Part shown: one piece after another, positions 29,810 through 41,234 of the stretch
Layout of the letters: each line of letters begins with the position of its first letter
Numbering within the stretch: position 1 is the first letter of the stretch
Source of the DNA: Tenebrio molitor
Lineage: Eukaryota > Arthropoda > Insecta > Coleoptera > Tenebrionidae
Assembly (NCBI RefSeq): GCF_963966145.1
Contig: NC_091048.1
Location: forward strand, 18,290,001 to 18,354,000
Direction of reading: 5' to 3'
Length of the DNA stretch: 64,000 nt
Notes under the pieces: model-generated
What the model was told of the DNA's origin: nothing
What the model saw: only the letters and a program-made list of their open reading frames with translations
The model's database searches: none
Translations under genes and position numbers: made by a program

Positions 29810-32780
29810 AATCTAGTAATAAAAAAATTGAATATATTAGAAAAGGTGCTTTGTTGCATTACACGTTGTAGATTGTAAGGTTGTTTGTCGTGTATCTTAA
29901 TTAAATTATAATTGATTTCAAAAGGGAACAAAAGAAGTTGGAGATTCGTTATTCGGTAAACAAGAAACCCAATTTAAGACCCCCAATTGATGGCATACAG
30001 CAGAACACCGATCATTTGTTCTCAAGACACTGCGCTGTACGTTCCTGTTACTTATCTGTAGCGATTTATTTGTAAATTTAATTAAGCCAAGCATAAAGAA
30101 AAACAGATTCGATACTAGATAAAATTCGTTCTTCGTTTTGCGAAAACAGACTTACGCCACGCGAAGCACAAAAGATAACATAATTTAATAACAATTTACG
30201 GTCCAGTCCCCACTTGACATATAAATTAATTTATACCCCAAACTTATGTAAACACAACGTGGAATTCTTTAACATTAATTTTCTGCCATGTTGCCCCACA
30301 TTATTAACTTCGCAGTTTACTATTGCAATGATAACCGTTGAATTTTTACACTCGAAAGACATTCTCTCCAAATTTCCTGCAAAAAGTCAACTCAGGCTGA
30401 AAATAAATTACAATGAGAACACAAGTAGGTTCATGCATCGCCGGTTACGTAGAAAGGTGTTTTGTTGCTTGTTCAAACTAAAGTGGAATCACGTGTGAAA
30501 ACGTATCGAAAATCACAAAGAAAACTGACAGTGAAGGAAGTATAATTGGACGTTTGCACAAATTGTCGGTTGTTTTCTGTCTTATCGGTATTGATTGGCA
30601 GAGAGATGCGAGAAACCATTGTCTTTAACAGGATTTAAAGTATTAATTGAAGGAGACGAAAGCCGCTGAATCGTTTATCGTTTACTTTTTACGTTAAATT
30701 TATTATCTCCAATTGTGATAAGTACAATTGATCTTCTCAATGAACGTGACTGGAGCTGGAACGGAACTAGAAAACAGACGCTCCAATTCAAACTATAATT
30801 TTCGCTGAGGTTCCAACAATGAATTTTCCACAATAATCGCTCTGTGTTAACGCCATTTACGTCGAACAATATTAGTAAAATACCCGCAAAGTGACTGATA
30901 GACAACAGATGTTATTTCAATATCTAATGCCGCACAGACAGCGCAATAACAAAGGACTCGCTGACGTCACAAAGAGATGGTTTTGCTGTGAAATTTAATG
31001 CACTCAAGGATTATTGCGTCCGTTTGGTCATGCATGCTTGCAAGTTCTTGACAATATTTGTAGCAATTCTACATGGTAGAATAAATAATGAATAAGTCAA
31101 AGTTGCTGAAAAAGTAATAATTGTATTCGCAGAGATAGGCAACCAAGAATACACAAAAATGCTGCAGAAGTCAAATACGAGTACTTTACGTAAAGCTGTA
31201 CTTGTCGGAAAGTGGACTGAAATGTGTCCAGATTCGGCGTTTGGGAGACAAAAAGTGAGATAAGAAGATTTTGCGTTTTGTTTTAGAAGAACCTTAAGGT
31301 AATAATGTAATTATCTTAATTCTTTTAAGAGCTTTCTAGGGTTTATAAAGTTGTCAGTGGAAACTCGAAGGAAATTGTATAACAAATTTAATTTTCGTAA
31401 TTCCGCGGAATAAAAAAAGTTACCATTTCATTTTTGTTTCAACTTTATTCAAAACGAAATTACGTAAGACAGGGTCGAAGACATGTTGTAGCGAAGGGTC
31501 GCGATGTGCAAACACGACGAGAACGTTGGAAAATCTCGGAAAGTGTCCAACTCGGAGTGGGGTCGTAAAAAACAGAAATGCGAATGTAAGAGGACGGATC
31601 AATCGTTTTAATTAGGAGATTTACCTGCAATCAGAAGAAAGCTGCGCGCTGTTTCGCTATTGAAGGTTGCGCTCAGATAAATTTGTAAAGCAAACGAGAT
31701 GCGAACTGAAATTACTACCCCGGGCGCACAAACACTCAAAACGACATATAAAACAATTGCCGGGAATCTAATTTAGACCCGTCTCGAACTATGTAGTGAT
31801 AGTGAATGTGAACCTTTACATTTATTTTACGACAGATAATTCAGTTTGGCGCTAATTGAACACAAAACAGTCAATGCCGAAGCGCTCTTAATTAACTGAA
31901 ACGCCATAATACATCTAGGCGTAAAATGTGACCTTAAAACAATAAGCTGTAGTAAGGCTTCGAAAATATTTACATTTCTGTGAATGTTTTTCTTAGTAAT
32001 AATTTTAACTCGCTTATGTATTGTGTGATCCGGTCGTGTTATTAAAGTAAATCATCCAATGAGTGGCTTACCCACCCGGATCGTGCGTTCTTTTTCAAAG
32101 TGTGTAGCTTACGGCAAGCTGCAATACAAATACGAGTACATGTGCCAAGTCTAACGGTCACAGTGTTCAAGGATTTGCTATCTCTAATTCTTACCCAAAT
32201 AATGTACATGAATAATTTTATGCAAACAATTCCAGGTTTATTTATGCTGAGTTTTATTTTTTTGTTAATCATCAAATAATATAAGAGTATATTATTCAAT
32301 CAGCGGATAATGATGGCAATTACTCGTGAGGGTGATTTTGTGTCACGAGCCGAAGGTGAGTCGGGTAATTCATTCGAGCGAATAATAGCTATTATCCCCG
32401 AGTAGAATACTATACTTTTTCTACGACTATGAAGAGAAATTGATAAATAATTGAAACTGGCGTTTTACAACTTTGTATATGTAATTGATATCATTGCATT
32501 AAAATTTGCGATTGAACTTCATAAACTAGTTGCTAGGAGAGTTTTGAAATTATTATTCAACGGGCCGTAGGTAACGAATCCTGTTATCCAATGAAAAACA
32601 CTTTAATAATTACAGTATTATCCAATAGAAGTAGATAAACGATTTTTTCTAATTACATAGTTAATATTTTCTGTTCATTTTGATTTATTTAGGATAACTG
32701 CTGTTTACTAATTTCAGTAAATAAATATAAATATAAATTAATCTTTCAAATGTCACTGTTTTTAATAATAATAAATACGA
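29810..32780. other. Mostly unrecognised DNA
   Basis: I find no convincing gene. On the minus strand an AG (CTTCTGATTGCAG, acceptor near 31627) is followed by a 54-codon open frame and an AATAAA near 31445, which could be a last exon, but the evidence is weak. A hairpin-like repeat of the CGAGTG/CGAACG type lies near 32310-32410, and a TGACGTCA site is at 30962. Confidence 0.3.
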
Positions 32781-32782
32781 CG

Positions 32783-32895
32783 GCCCAATTGATATGAAAG
32801 CACTATTATCATTCGATCTGCGAAGTTAAACAACGTCAGGCGTGGTCAGGATTTGGATGGGCAGCCGCCGGAGAAACCATGTTCCGTTGTAACTT
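32783..32895 (+). ncRNA. 5S rRNA-like sequence (pseudogene or 5S-derived SINE)
   Basis: The right two-thirds follows animal 5S rRNA: GATCTGCGAAGTTAAACAACGTC (A-box region; functional genes have CGATCACCGAAGTTAAGCAACGTCGGGC), GGCGTGGTCAGGATTTGGATG (C-box region) and GGCAGCCGCCGGAGAAACCA. The 5' third is poorly conserved and short by about ten bases, and the 3' end has substitutions. It is therefore not a functional gene. It may be an isolated pseudogene or the head of a 5S-derived SINE. Confidence 0.75.
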
Positions 32896-33239
32896 CAAAA
32901 CATCGCAGTTTCATTACTTGATTTCAGTATCGTTTGTAATCCATAATGTCGTATGAATAAATTCCGACTTGAATGTCGTGTCCAAAGTGGGCGTACAAAA
33001 AATAAATGATAATGTAAAAAGTAGTGCTTTCAAAACAATTTACATCATCTGATAGATTATAACCATATTCGGTCTAGATGACGTGCCCCCTATTTAATGT
33101 TTTATAATAAATATATACTAATTATCAAAAAAATCCGAACACCAAGAAAAAGTTAACATTTTTTAATAAAATTTAACACAACTGTTCTAATAAGTAAAAA
33201 TAAGATAAAGAAACAAATTGAGTTTCATTAGAGAAACCT

Positions 33240-33560
33240 AACATGAAATTTAGCTGTTTTCCGTTAATAATGCGTGGGACCTTCTTGCAAATTTGGCATG
33301 CTCCAAATCAGATTATCAATTTCCTCCTGAGCCAAAGCATCCCATGTAACCTGAATCTCGTGCCGTAATCGCTGTGTAGTCTCTGGAAGATGAGCTAGAT
33401 TTTTCAATTTTTTCCTATCGTGTTCGATGGGTGACAAATCCCGTGAACGTGCCGGCCAGGGCAAGAAGTTAACATTAGCGTGTTCCAGTTACTCTAAAAA
33501 AACACTTGCAATGTGTGGTCGAGCATTGTCTTCCTGATAAAGAGCGTTTGAGATATGTGT
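33240..33560 (-). pseudogene. Tc1-like transposase C-terminal fragment
   Basis: Minus-strand reading from 33560: LYQEDNARPHIASVFLE (second catalytic Asp in the D-N-A-R-P-H box), one stop, then LPWPARSRDLSPIEHDRKKL with the third catalytic residue in SPIEH. QRLRHEIQVTWDALAQEEID and a final LIWSMPN follow. The Q-D/E-x30s-E spacing and PARSPDLSPIEH box define Tc1-type DDE transposases. The N-terminal domain and first Asp are absent. HDRKKL replaces the usual HVWDEL, showing decay. Confidence 0.85.
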
Positions 33561-35298
33561 GTTAAAATCTGATTAATACTGACAGTTGATCGACGTTTAT
33601 TAGCTGAGTTAACAAAGATACGAAAAATCTGACACTGTTAAAGTCATAGCCACCCTTATCTAAGTAATTGTTGACCGCACGATATAACATTAAATAATAA
33701 TTATGGTATTCTTCCTATTTCCACCCAAGTCTCCTAGAATGCATTTAAACTTCCTAATTATTATCGGCAGTATTTGCAGATAGAGTTTCCCCAAAAAACA
33801 CCCCCACGAGAGGTATCGACTTATGTTCTACATGGAAATCCGGAGAAAAGTCCCAATGAGAAATCGATAAACTATACTAAATGAATGTGTATATTGTGAT
33901 TTACTTTTTAGAACTAGTAAGATTTAGCACATAATTTACTGTTATAAGATTTACAATTTAATTTTAAAAAATTCATTCTTAGATAATTAATTAAAATTTT
34001 CAGTGTTATTCTTCCAGAATTCTTCCACATGTCAGAGTCTGAATGAAATTCTACAGTGTGGAATAAAATGATTTACATCTAGTTACTCTCGTGTCAAAAA
34101 TAGATTACTCCCTAGGATTTAGGGATATTCGTTACTAGGTTGCCATAAATTTGGTTAGGTTGGAGGCTATGTGGTTTCTGGTGACGAACAAAAGACATCC
34201 CAAAAATGTAAGACAGCAAATTAATTGTAACAGTTGCAAATGAATAATTTCTCGCTAAGTGATAGATGATTTTTCGTTTCACAATCAATTTTGGTTACTG
34301 GCGGCATATTTATTTGGATTTAATCTCTCAACTCAAAGTAACCAACCTTAGGCATTCAAAATAACTTTTGAAAATTCTAGTTACACACAACATGAAAAAC
34401 GTTATTTCCCTAAAAGTTCGAATTCTAGGGAGTAATCCATTTTTGACACGAGAATACCTTTGCATTACCATTGTAAAAATACGAAATGCCGCTCTACAAA
34501 AAAAAGAAAGCCTAACCTCAAAATATATATCCAAATTCCAAATGTGATTTATTGCGAAGGGATGATATGAATGCAAAGTTAAGATTGAAATTAAAAAGGA
34601 GCTAACAAAAGCAAGTCACAGCTAGTGTTGAAAGTGGCCACCAACGTTTGTTAATTCAATTTAGTAAATTGTAACAATTGTCAATTCGATTGATGACATT
34701 TATTGACAGAACTAATAGTTCGGACTTCGAAAAAAAAAGGTAGAGCGGTACAGGAAAATTTACATGTGCAAAAATTCCAAAGGTAACTAGATGTATAGTC
34801 CATTTTTTAATTATAGTCCGATGTATCAATTAAAAAGCAGAACAACTGTCATATTGCTATCTCTTTTCAACATAATGTAAACAAACTATTGAATTCTTGT
34901 ACGTATTGTATTAAGCGTGTCCCACTATGCATCTCGCTTTAGCATGTGCGATTAGAGCAAGATGCGAATTGTACGTTTATTCCACTAGCGACGTCAAATT
35001 TTTAGGTTACGTTTTAACCACGTTATTTGTGATAATTTTGTTTAATTTTGCTTGCAATGTCCTCCGTATGATGCCAACGAAAAGCATGTGGACAGATCCT
35101 TTTACAGAATTTGTAAATTGCAAAAATAAAATTGGAATTGCGCGGAAACTTGCAAGACTGGAAGTTAACAGGTAAGGGGGTAAACTAATTCGTAGAGAGT
35201 TGTTTTGTGTTCATGGCGTTGCCGAAACAAAATCTAGGAAGAAAGAAAGACACTCTAAACGTGGTTGTTTAATGCTGTTTTCAACAATTTTTAACATA

Positions 35299-37279
35299 CA
35301 GTTGTGGACAAAATGAAGTGGGACAAGTCTTGATGCAGATTTTCGCTCAATTTTAGTTGATTGCAACGGGCGCTAAATCTGAAGTTTTAAATTTGACACT
35401 TGTCAAAAAAAAAATTCAAAAACGATCATGGTTCGCATTAGCAATTTAGTCAAATTGGGAATAATTTCCAAAGCTGAGGACGGTTGGTCCATAAGGCGGA
35501 TTGCTCTCAGGTACAATATTAGTAAAAATTCCGTCTTCAATATTTTAAAAAAGTGGAGACAACAAGGAACAATAAATGCAAATCCTGGGGCCGGACGAAG
35601 AAGGGTTTCTAATCAAGAGCAAGATGCTTTATTAATCCAGACAATAAGAGAACATCCTTTTTACTCCGTTGTGGACGCTGTGGGAGAAGCCAACTTCCCA
35701 GGATCTGCTCGTACTGCTCGAGGACGGGTAAAAGAAACAGACCTACGTTGTCGTCCAGCGGCGAAAAAAATACTTCTTACACAGCAACACAAAGAACGTC
35801 GAGTTGGATTTGCTTTAGAGTACATGGCAGTTGATGAAACCTTTTGGGATAATATTATTTTTACTGATGAGAAGACTTTCCAGTCAACACGTAATGGTCC
35901 CATTCGTGTTTATCGTCCCGCTAATAGCATATTCCAAGGAAGATATGTAAATAATGTAGATAGTAATAGATTTACTGTAAATATGTGGGCTTGGATATCA
36001 GCACGTGGCCTCGGTGTTTTATGGCATATTGATACAAGATTGAACAGTCCAGAATATATTTCAATTTTAAATAATATAATGTTGCCCTCTGTGTCGCTGT
36101 TATATCCTGATCAGTTTTTATTTCAGCAGGATAATTGTCCTGTCCATACGGCACATATTGTGCAAGACTGGTTCAGGCAAAATAATATTCATATCGTTGA
36201 TTGGCCTAGCCGCAGCCCCGACCTAAACCCTATCGAAAACGTCTGGGGGCTACTCGTAAAAAAAATACAAAGGCAAAATCTCAGACCCCGAAATGTAGAA
36301 GAAATGTTAGAAATTCTTCATAATACATGGGAAACTATTGAAGACGATTACTGCTTGAATTTATGCCATTCTATGCCCCGAAGATTAGCAGAAGTTGTTA
36401 ATCGCAACGGTACAATGACAAAATATTAATTATTGTTAAGTTTGAAAATTATTATTAAATAAATGTATTTAGTTTAGTTTAAATTATTTTCATTGCATTG
36501 TATTTAAGAGCAGGGGAATAATAAACTCCCAACTTATCATGGGTACTTACAAATTCGATTTTAATTTTTTATTTGAAAACCAATTAAATTTTAGATTTAT
36601 TCAACATATCCTTAATTTCACAATCATGTGAATATATAGTGAAATTTTTTTAATAAACAATTGTCAGTGTCAAAATGAAGTAAAAAACCATACTGTACCA
36701 CCCTAAAATTTGGACATATGGACCAGCTGTATAACAATTTGACACCAAATCATGGTTAAGGTTATGTTCACTTCACTTACCGTACCTTTCTTCCGTGAAT
36801 TCATTTTCAAAACAAATTTAATGAGAAATCAGGAGAAACCTTTTCGAATTTGAAATAAACTCTCCCTCGTTAGAGCGCAGGCTCAGTTACATAAAAAAAT
36901 GTTGACACTCAATGTGACCAATCGTATTATCATGAAAATCACAGTTTGGCTCATACCAACAAGCCAACGTTTTGACAATTGTTTATTAAAAAAATTCAAC
37001 TATAACTGATCTCCTAGATAAAATGATACGAGCGAGAAAAATTTGTCGATTTGTCCTACTTTATTTTGTCCACAACTGTAAAGTTGCACTAAGTGAGGGT
37101 TAAGGGCCAACCGTAGGCCAACATTAACAAGGAAAAACGGAATTAATATGATAATAATATGCAACACAAAATACATAATAAACTATAAATATTTTAATAG
37201 TAACCATAGAAAGGGTAAACTTTCAGACAGACTTACATTAGCGAAAAAACATTGTCCCAGTTCATTTTGTCCACAACTG
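35299..37279 (+). mobile_element. Tc1-type transposon with intact transposase
   Basis: The left tip CAGTTGTGGACAAAATGAAG at 35299 follows TA. Two inverse copies of the tip occur on the right, ending at 37078 (CTTTATTTTGTCCACAACTG) and at 37279 (GTTCATTTTGTCCACAACTG), each followed by TA. The outer one matches the left tip better, giving 1,981 bp; the inner gives 1,780 bp, nearer the usual Tc1 length. The transposase frame is complete, so this is the best candidate here for an element that was active recently. Confidence 0.88.
35428..36429 (+). CDS. Tc1-family DD34E transposase (333 aa)
   Basis: This DNA transposase binds the terminal inverted repeats, cuts the element out and inserts it at TA. 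The first ~110 residues form a paired-like helix-turn-helix region (WSIRRIALRYNISKNSVFNI, then GAGRRRVSNQEQD). The RNase-H-like catalytic core has Asp147 in IIFTDEKTF, Asp235 in FQQDNCPVHTA and Glu270 in SPDLNPIENVWG. The 34 residues between Asp235 and Glu270 are the DD34E spacing. The 333-codon length is normal for Tc1, and there is no internal stop. The ATG lies 129 bp inside the left terminal repeat, as usual, and no other in-frame ATG precedes it. It could be functional in sequence; expression cannot be judged. Confidence 0.93.
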   Translation: MVRISNLVKLGIISKAEDGWSIRRIALRYNISKNSVFNILKKWRQQGTINANPGAGRRRVSNQEQDALLIQTIREHPFYSVVDAVGEANFPGSARTARGRVKETDLRCRPAAKKILLTQQHKERRVGFALEYMAVDETFWDNIIFTDEKTFQSTRNGPIRVYRPANSIFQGRYVNNVDSNRFTVNMWAWISARGLGVLWHIDTRLNSPEYISILNNIMLPSVSLLYPDQFLFQQDNCPVHTAHIVQDWFRQNNIHIVDWPSRSPDLNPIENVWGLLVKKIQRQNLRPRNVEEMLEILHNTWETIEDDYCLNLCHSMPRRLAEVVNRNGTMTKY

Positions 37280-37840
37280 TATCTGACCTATTAGTTGATA
37301 TGTAAATAGTTATCAAAAGCGTTCTGAAGGGAGCGGTTTTTTGAAAGATAAAATTAAAACGGAGGAGTGAATTTGCAGAAATACCAAGAAAGCACGAAAG
37401 AATACAATATCTGTCTCATGTTGCCTAAATAAATTTTCAAATATTGGTAGAACCATGCACTGCTGTCAAATGTCGAAAGCAGACGCAGGTCATGTCGACT
37501 TCTTGATTCGGACTAAGCTCATCGGACTATAATAAAAAAATGGACTATAAATCATTTTATTCCACACTGTATATAAAAAATTACTTGTAAGTTATTTTAA
37601 AAGGTAGTAAAATGTCTAGGGAAAATGTTGTCTATATACAGGTGATTCTGAAATAAGTTTGGAAAAAAATGTGGAGTATCCTTGACCACAAAATAATTGT
37701 AAACTCTGTCCGCTCATAGATTGCTTGACATAAATGTTACTAAAAATGTTCACTTACGCTATAACAAATAGATCCGGCGCGAAATTTAAAAAAATGGAAA
37801 GAGCAGGTTTACACGTGATGTTTTATTCTGCATGTTTGCA

Positions 37841-38203
37841 CCACGGCTTCCTAGATTAATAAGAGTCGAAGCCTTTAATACGGCTGGTTGAGTTCCTTGA
37901 ACTGTCTGTTCCTTCAAAAGCCAAAAGTATAGTAGCGCCCTCTACCAAAAAACGAAAATTATTTAAATTAAATTAATAAAAAATCGTATTAATATTTTTT
38001 TTCTATCAATAATCTACTTTTTGAAGTAGTGTATGTAACATACAAATTACGATTCTTTTTAAAATGAGATTTGTACGCGGTTAAGCGGCCAAATACACAA
38101 ATGTATAGTGGCGCCCTCTCAGGAACAGTAAAAATGCTTGCAACTGATGAACTCGACCAGCCGTATTAGAGGCTTCGACTCTTATTAATCTAGGAAGCCG
38201 TGG
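37841..38203. mobile_element. 363-bp MITE with 55-bp inverted arms
   Basis: CCACGGCTTCCTAGATTAAT at 37841 is mirrored at 38203. The arms run for 55 bp with only two differences and include GAGTCGAAGCC and ACGGCTGGT. A weaker inner pair (TATAGTAGCGCCCTCT / TATAGTGGCGCCCTCT) is in direct orientation. It is non-coding. Confidence 0.85.
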
Positions 38204-38442
38204 TTTACACTTAGGACAGACGAAAGAAAACTTCAATATATGTAGTAGGAATAATTAAAAAATAAATCGAGTCGGCGTGTTACCTATGGCAACCCATGCT
38301 ATAGCATAGGCTCCAAAGCAAACTCGATTTATTTTTTAAATGATCGCTCGGTATGTTAAGGTTTTATTAATACAGGGTATTTCACGAGTGATAATGTGCC
38401 CGACGGAATAAAAAATGCAGCCTACAATACATTTTCGAATTT

Positions 38443-38487
38443 CCGAAAAAGCTGGATATTGAAATTAAAATATCCAGCTTTTTTCGG
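38443..38487. repeat. Strong hairpin after an orphan MITE end
   Basis: CCGAAAAAGCTGGATATT and AATATCCAGCTTTTTTCGG form an 18-bp near-perfect stem with a short loop. It follows a lone CAGGGTATTTCACGAGTGAT end (38373) that matches the tip of the MITE at 24051. Confidence 0.75.
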
Positions 38488-38742
38488 AAACGGCTAAACA
38501 CAAGCAAGAGATTATTTAATATGTTACTCCTATTTCACGCATGAACAAAAATTACCTCTGTATCATTGTCGATGTTTGTAATGTCACTTAAAGTGTTCAT
38601 AATGCTAGATTCTTGAGGCACTTCACAAATTTGAAAAATCAACAAAAAATCGCAACGGAACAGATCAAAACAGCAACAAGATCAAAACGAACAACTAATC
38701 GCAAAACAAAGCTCTAAAGATGAAAAATCGCAAATCTAAATG

Positions 38743-38768
38743 CTTGACTTGACTTGACTTGACTTGAC
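38743..38768. repeat. (CTTGA)n microsatellite
   Basis: Five consecutive CTTGA units occur in AT-rich, otherwise featureless sequence. Confidence 0.95.
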
Positions 38769-39039
38769 AGAACTGACAATTTCAAATTTGAAATTCATAT
38801 AATTTATTTTTCCAGTGAGAATCAGTGGCGCGAATGCTTCAAGATATTACCAACACAATCTATGATACTTACTTAATATTTTAATGTTATGGTTTGGGGT
38901 TTGGGGTTGGGGATTTTGTTATCTAAGGATATTTAAAAAAATGCATTCTATCAGTAGACGTAGTCTATAAATGACTTTTGGAGAAAATTTGTCCGAATTT
39001 GTTCACTTCATTAGCAACCATTGTTACATCAACGAAGTA

Positions 39040-39460
39040 TAGTCGTTTTCAACGACATCCGTGCTGTCAGTGTCATTTTTAATATGTTGGTGCAGATTGT
39101 ACACAAAAATTCATAACCAGTATTCAGAGTATGAGCAAATCCTAGTTAAAAAAATGTCAAACAAGAATTTAAGGTTATGATAAAAGAAAATTTATATTTG
39201 GTGAAACATCAACAACAAACAAGAAATCAATCTTCAACTGGTATAAAACATGGTTAAACTAGGTAAGTCACCCTCGGAATCCGAATCACACTACATATTT
39301 TCTTTGTTTTGTTGAAAATGATAGAAAATAATTTGAATTTGTCAATTTGCCGCGTCAAGGTAAATTGCCAAATTATGAAACTCAAAATTACTAAACTGAA
39401 ACAGCACGTGATGCCAACATACTTACATATTGACAGCACGGATGTCATTGAAAACGACTA
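39040..39460. mobile_element. ~420-bp MITE with TAGTCGTTTTCAACGACATC termini
   Basis: TAGTCGTTTTCAACGACATC at 39040 is mirrored (one mismatch) at 39460, followed inward by CGTGCTGTCA on both sides. TA borders it at 39038-39039 and 39461-39462. The short open frames inside are not coding. Confidence 0.82.
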
Positions 39461-40024
39461 TACACTGCTTTGTAAATGTTTCTATGGAAACAATCGAAAG
39501 GAGTAATGTCAAGTTTGTGACTGACGGGCAACTTTTGCCTTTGATTATTATAGTTGCTAAACTACCAGGATAATCATTTGTATCTCGAAAACGAAAAAAC
39601 TTCTATAAGAATTTTTTTTGTCTATGACTTCTCATTATCAATTACCGTTTTTTTTTTCATACTTATTTTAGAATTACCCAGTATAGCATGAGATCAAACA
39701 GGTAGTATTTTCTAAGAATATGCTCCAATAAATTTATGGTATACATATTCAGAGCGTTGTAGGGGATCACTTCAGTAGTCCAAATATGGAAATAAAAAAA
39801 ATCGGGACTCCCCCCACAAAGATACATTGAAGGTGCACTCTTTGAACTGCGTTTTCTTCAAATACAGGCTGAAAAGTTCAGTGTTTATTGTTATTTATGG
39901 TGTAGATGATTGTGGAAAATAATAACGTAAAATAATTTTTTGAAGAATAGCTTTACTTTGGAGTAAATAAATCTTAAATTTTTGTAATTTTTCTTAAAAA
40001 TGGAACGGCAACGTAGCTAAAATA

Positions 40025-41046
40025 TCGGGTGTTCATTTAATATTCTGGTAGCATTACCTATGGAAATATTTTGTTTTTGTTAAGGCACGTCGTCGTTTGA
40101 ACTTCCGGTTAGTAAAATTAGAGTAGAACTGTCACATTTTGACATTTCCGTTCAGTGACGTTTATTTTTTGCTGGTGTTCACGTTAGAGCAGAAAACGTT
40201 TTTGATTGAAAGTTATTTTAGCAATTGCAATGGTTTGAAAGTGAATGGTTCATGGATCTACTCCGTACAAAACTGCTTAGAAGAGTTTATCGCCGAATTT
40301 CCCAATGTTATTGTTGACGGAAAACCTTCGAAGATAACCTGAGCCGGTGTGTAAAGTTGTTTGGTGAAACTGGAGGCGTTTACCAAAGAAAAACCACAGG
40401 TCGGCCGCTAAAAGGCACTGCTGCAGGTATTGAAACTGCAAGGGAAATAATGCAAATTGCGCCCCACACCCCACACTTCAATACGTCAGTTATCGCAACA
40501 AACTGAACCTTGTGTAGGAAAGTAGGAACGTGCCACAAATTGTTACGAAAAAATGTACAGTTGTATCCTTACTGTATGACAGTGGTAATTGAAGGTAATT
40601 TTCATGATTTCAAAATCAATTTTTTTAAATTAATTGCTGGTTTTAGGCAATATAAATGCAGCAAAGTATCGACAGAAAATTTTGGAACCATTTTTTGAGG
40701 AACTGCATGCTGATGAACTGCAGGAAGGATACTTTCAACAGAATGGAAAAATTAGAGGAAAAATTGAAGAAATTAATAACGCCCCGAACATGTTAGAAAA
40801 TGTAATAAATGCATTAAAAATGCGAACATTAAAGTGTAGCGAAGAAGAAGGTAGACATTTCCAGCACCTCATTTAATAAATTGATTAATTTGTGCGTGAA
40901 TTGTAATTGTGTTAATTTTTATCATAATTCGTGTCATGCTGTTATTTTATAGTGAGGTTATGTCGTATTTTAACGCTGCGACATCCGTTTTTCAAAACAA
41001 CAGATTTCCATAGGTGATGCTACCAGAATATTAAATGAACACCCGA
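40025..41046 (+). mobile_element. 1.02-kb IS630-like deletion derivative
   Basis: The inverted ends TCGGGTGTTCATTTAATATT (left, from 40025) and the complement up to 41046 match over about 43 bp with one mismatch. TA occurs at 40023-40024 and 41047-41048. The interior keeps the start, helix-turn-helix, part of the core and the end of a transposase, joined by a deletion. The insertion site is shown directly by the uninterrupted MITE copy at 6865-7331. Confidence 0.92.
40139..40876 (+). pseudogene. IS630/mariner-like transposase with internal deletion
   Basis: FTLEQKTFLIESYF and VNGSWIYSVQNCLEEF (from about 40165) begin the protein. A frameshifted middle gives CHKLLRKNVQLYPY, the end of the DNA-binding domain. 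A third segment reads RQKILEPFFEELHADELQEG followed by YFQQNGK, where family members have Y/WFQQDGA (second catalytic Asp). It is then joined straight to KIEEINNAPNMLENVINALK and a terminal EGRHFQHLI tail. The D-to-N change and the deletion of the DNA-P-H/SPDL box remove the active site. The motifs are those of the large insect transposase group with the FQQDGATAH and SPDLSPCD boxes. Confidence 0.8.
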
Positions 41047-41234
41047 TAGTATTTTGTCACTGATATGAAGGATACTATGTACTGAACAAATGAAGTTTTC
41101 GCTCTTTTTCATTCGTTTCATGCAAGTACTTATCTAGATTATTTAAATAATAAACAATATATTTTTTTTTATTTTAATTAAGTTTAAAAAAAGTTGTAAT
41201 AACATGTACATGAAGGTTTCATTGAAACACATAC

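Larger units (their letters stand above)
34054..37569. mobile_element. TIR element enclosing a Tc1 insertion
   Basis: CAGTGTGGAATAAAATGATT at 34054 is mirrored exactly at 37569, with TA at 34052-34053 and 37570-37571. Inside are further inverted blocks: 34087-34115 with 34428-34456 (CTCGTGTCAAAAATAGATTA) and 34785-34825 with 37520-37551 (CATCGGACTATAAT). Removing the Tc1 at 35299-37279 leaves an about 1.5-kb element with no recognisable coding region. The Tc1 therefore inserted into an already present element. Confidence 0.75.
39749..41100. mobile_element. 467-bp MITE family, second copy, split by a later transposon
   Basis: TTCAGAGCGTTGTAGGGGATC onward matches 6890-7160 of the intact copy, base for base apart from scattered differences. 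After the insert at 40025-41046 it resumes with GTATTTTGTCACTGATATGA, matching 7171 and onward. Both outer tips are missing, so it is an older, eroded copy. Confidence 0.88.

Noticed and set aside
31420..31627. Possible last exon on the minus strand (acceptor, open frame, AATAAA)
   Set aside because: AATAAA and AG acceptors are frequent in AT-rich DNA, and nothing links this to the candidate exon at 41235; kept only as a note.
37520..38488. Regularly spaced repeats suggestive of a CRISPR-like array
   Set aside because: They are inverted MITE arms and single hairpins, not direct repeats with uniform spacers; CRISPR arrays are not expected in insect nuclear DNA.
38880..38915. GGTTTGGGGTTTGGGGTTGGGG-like G-rich run as a quadruplex or telomere
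   Set aside because: Short, isolated and only about three G-runs; no repeat continuation.
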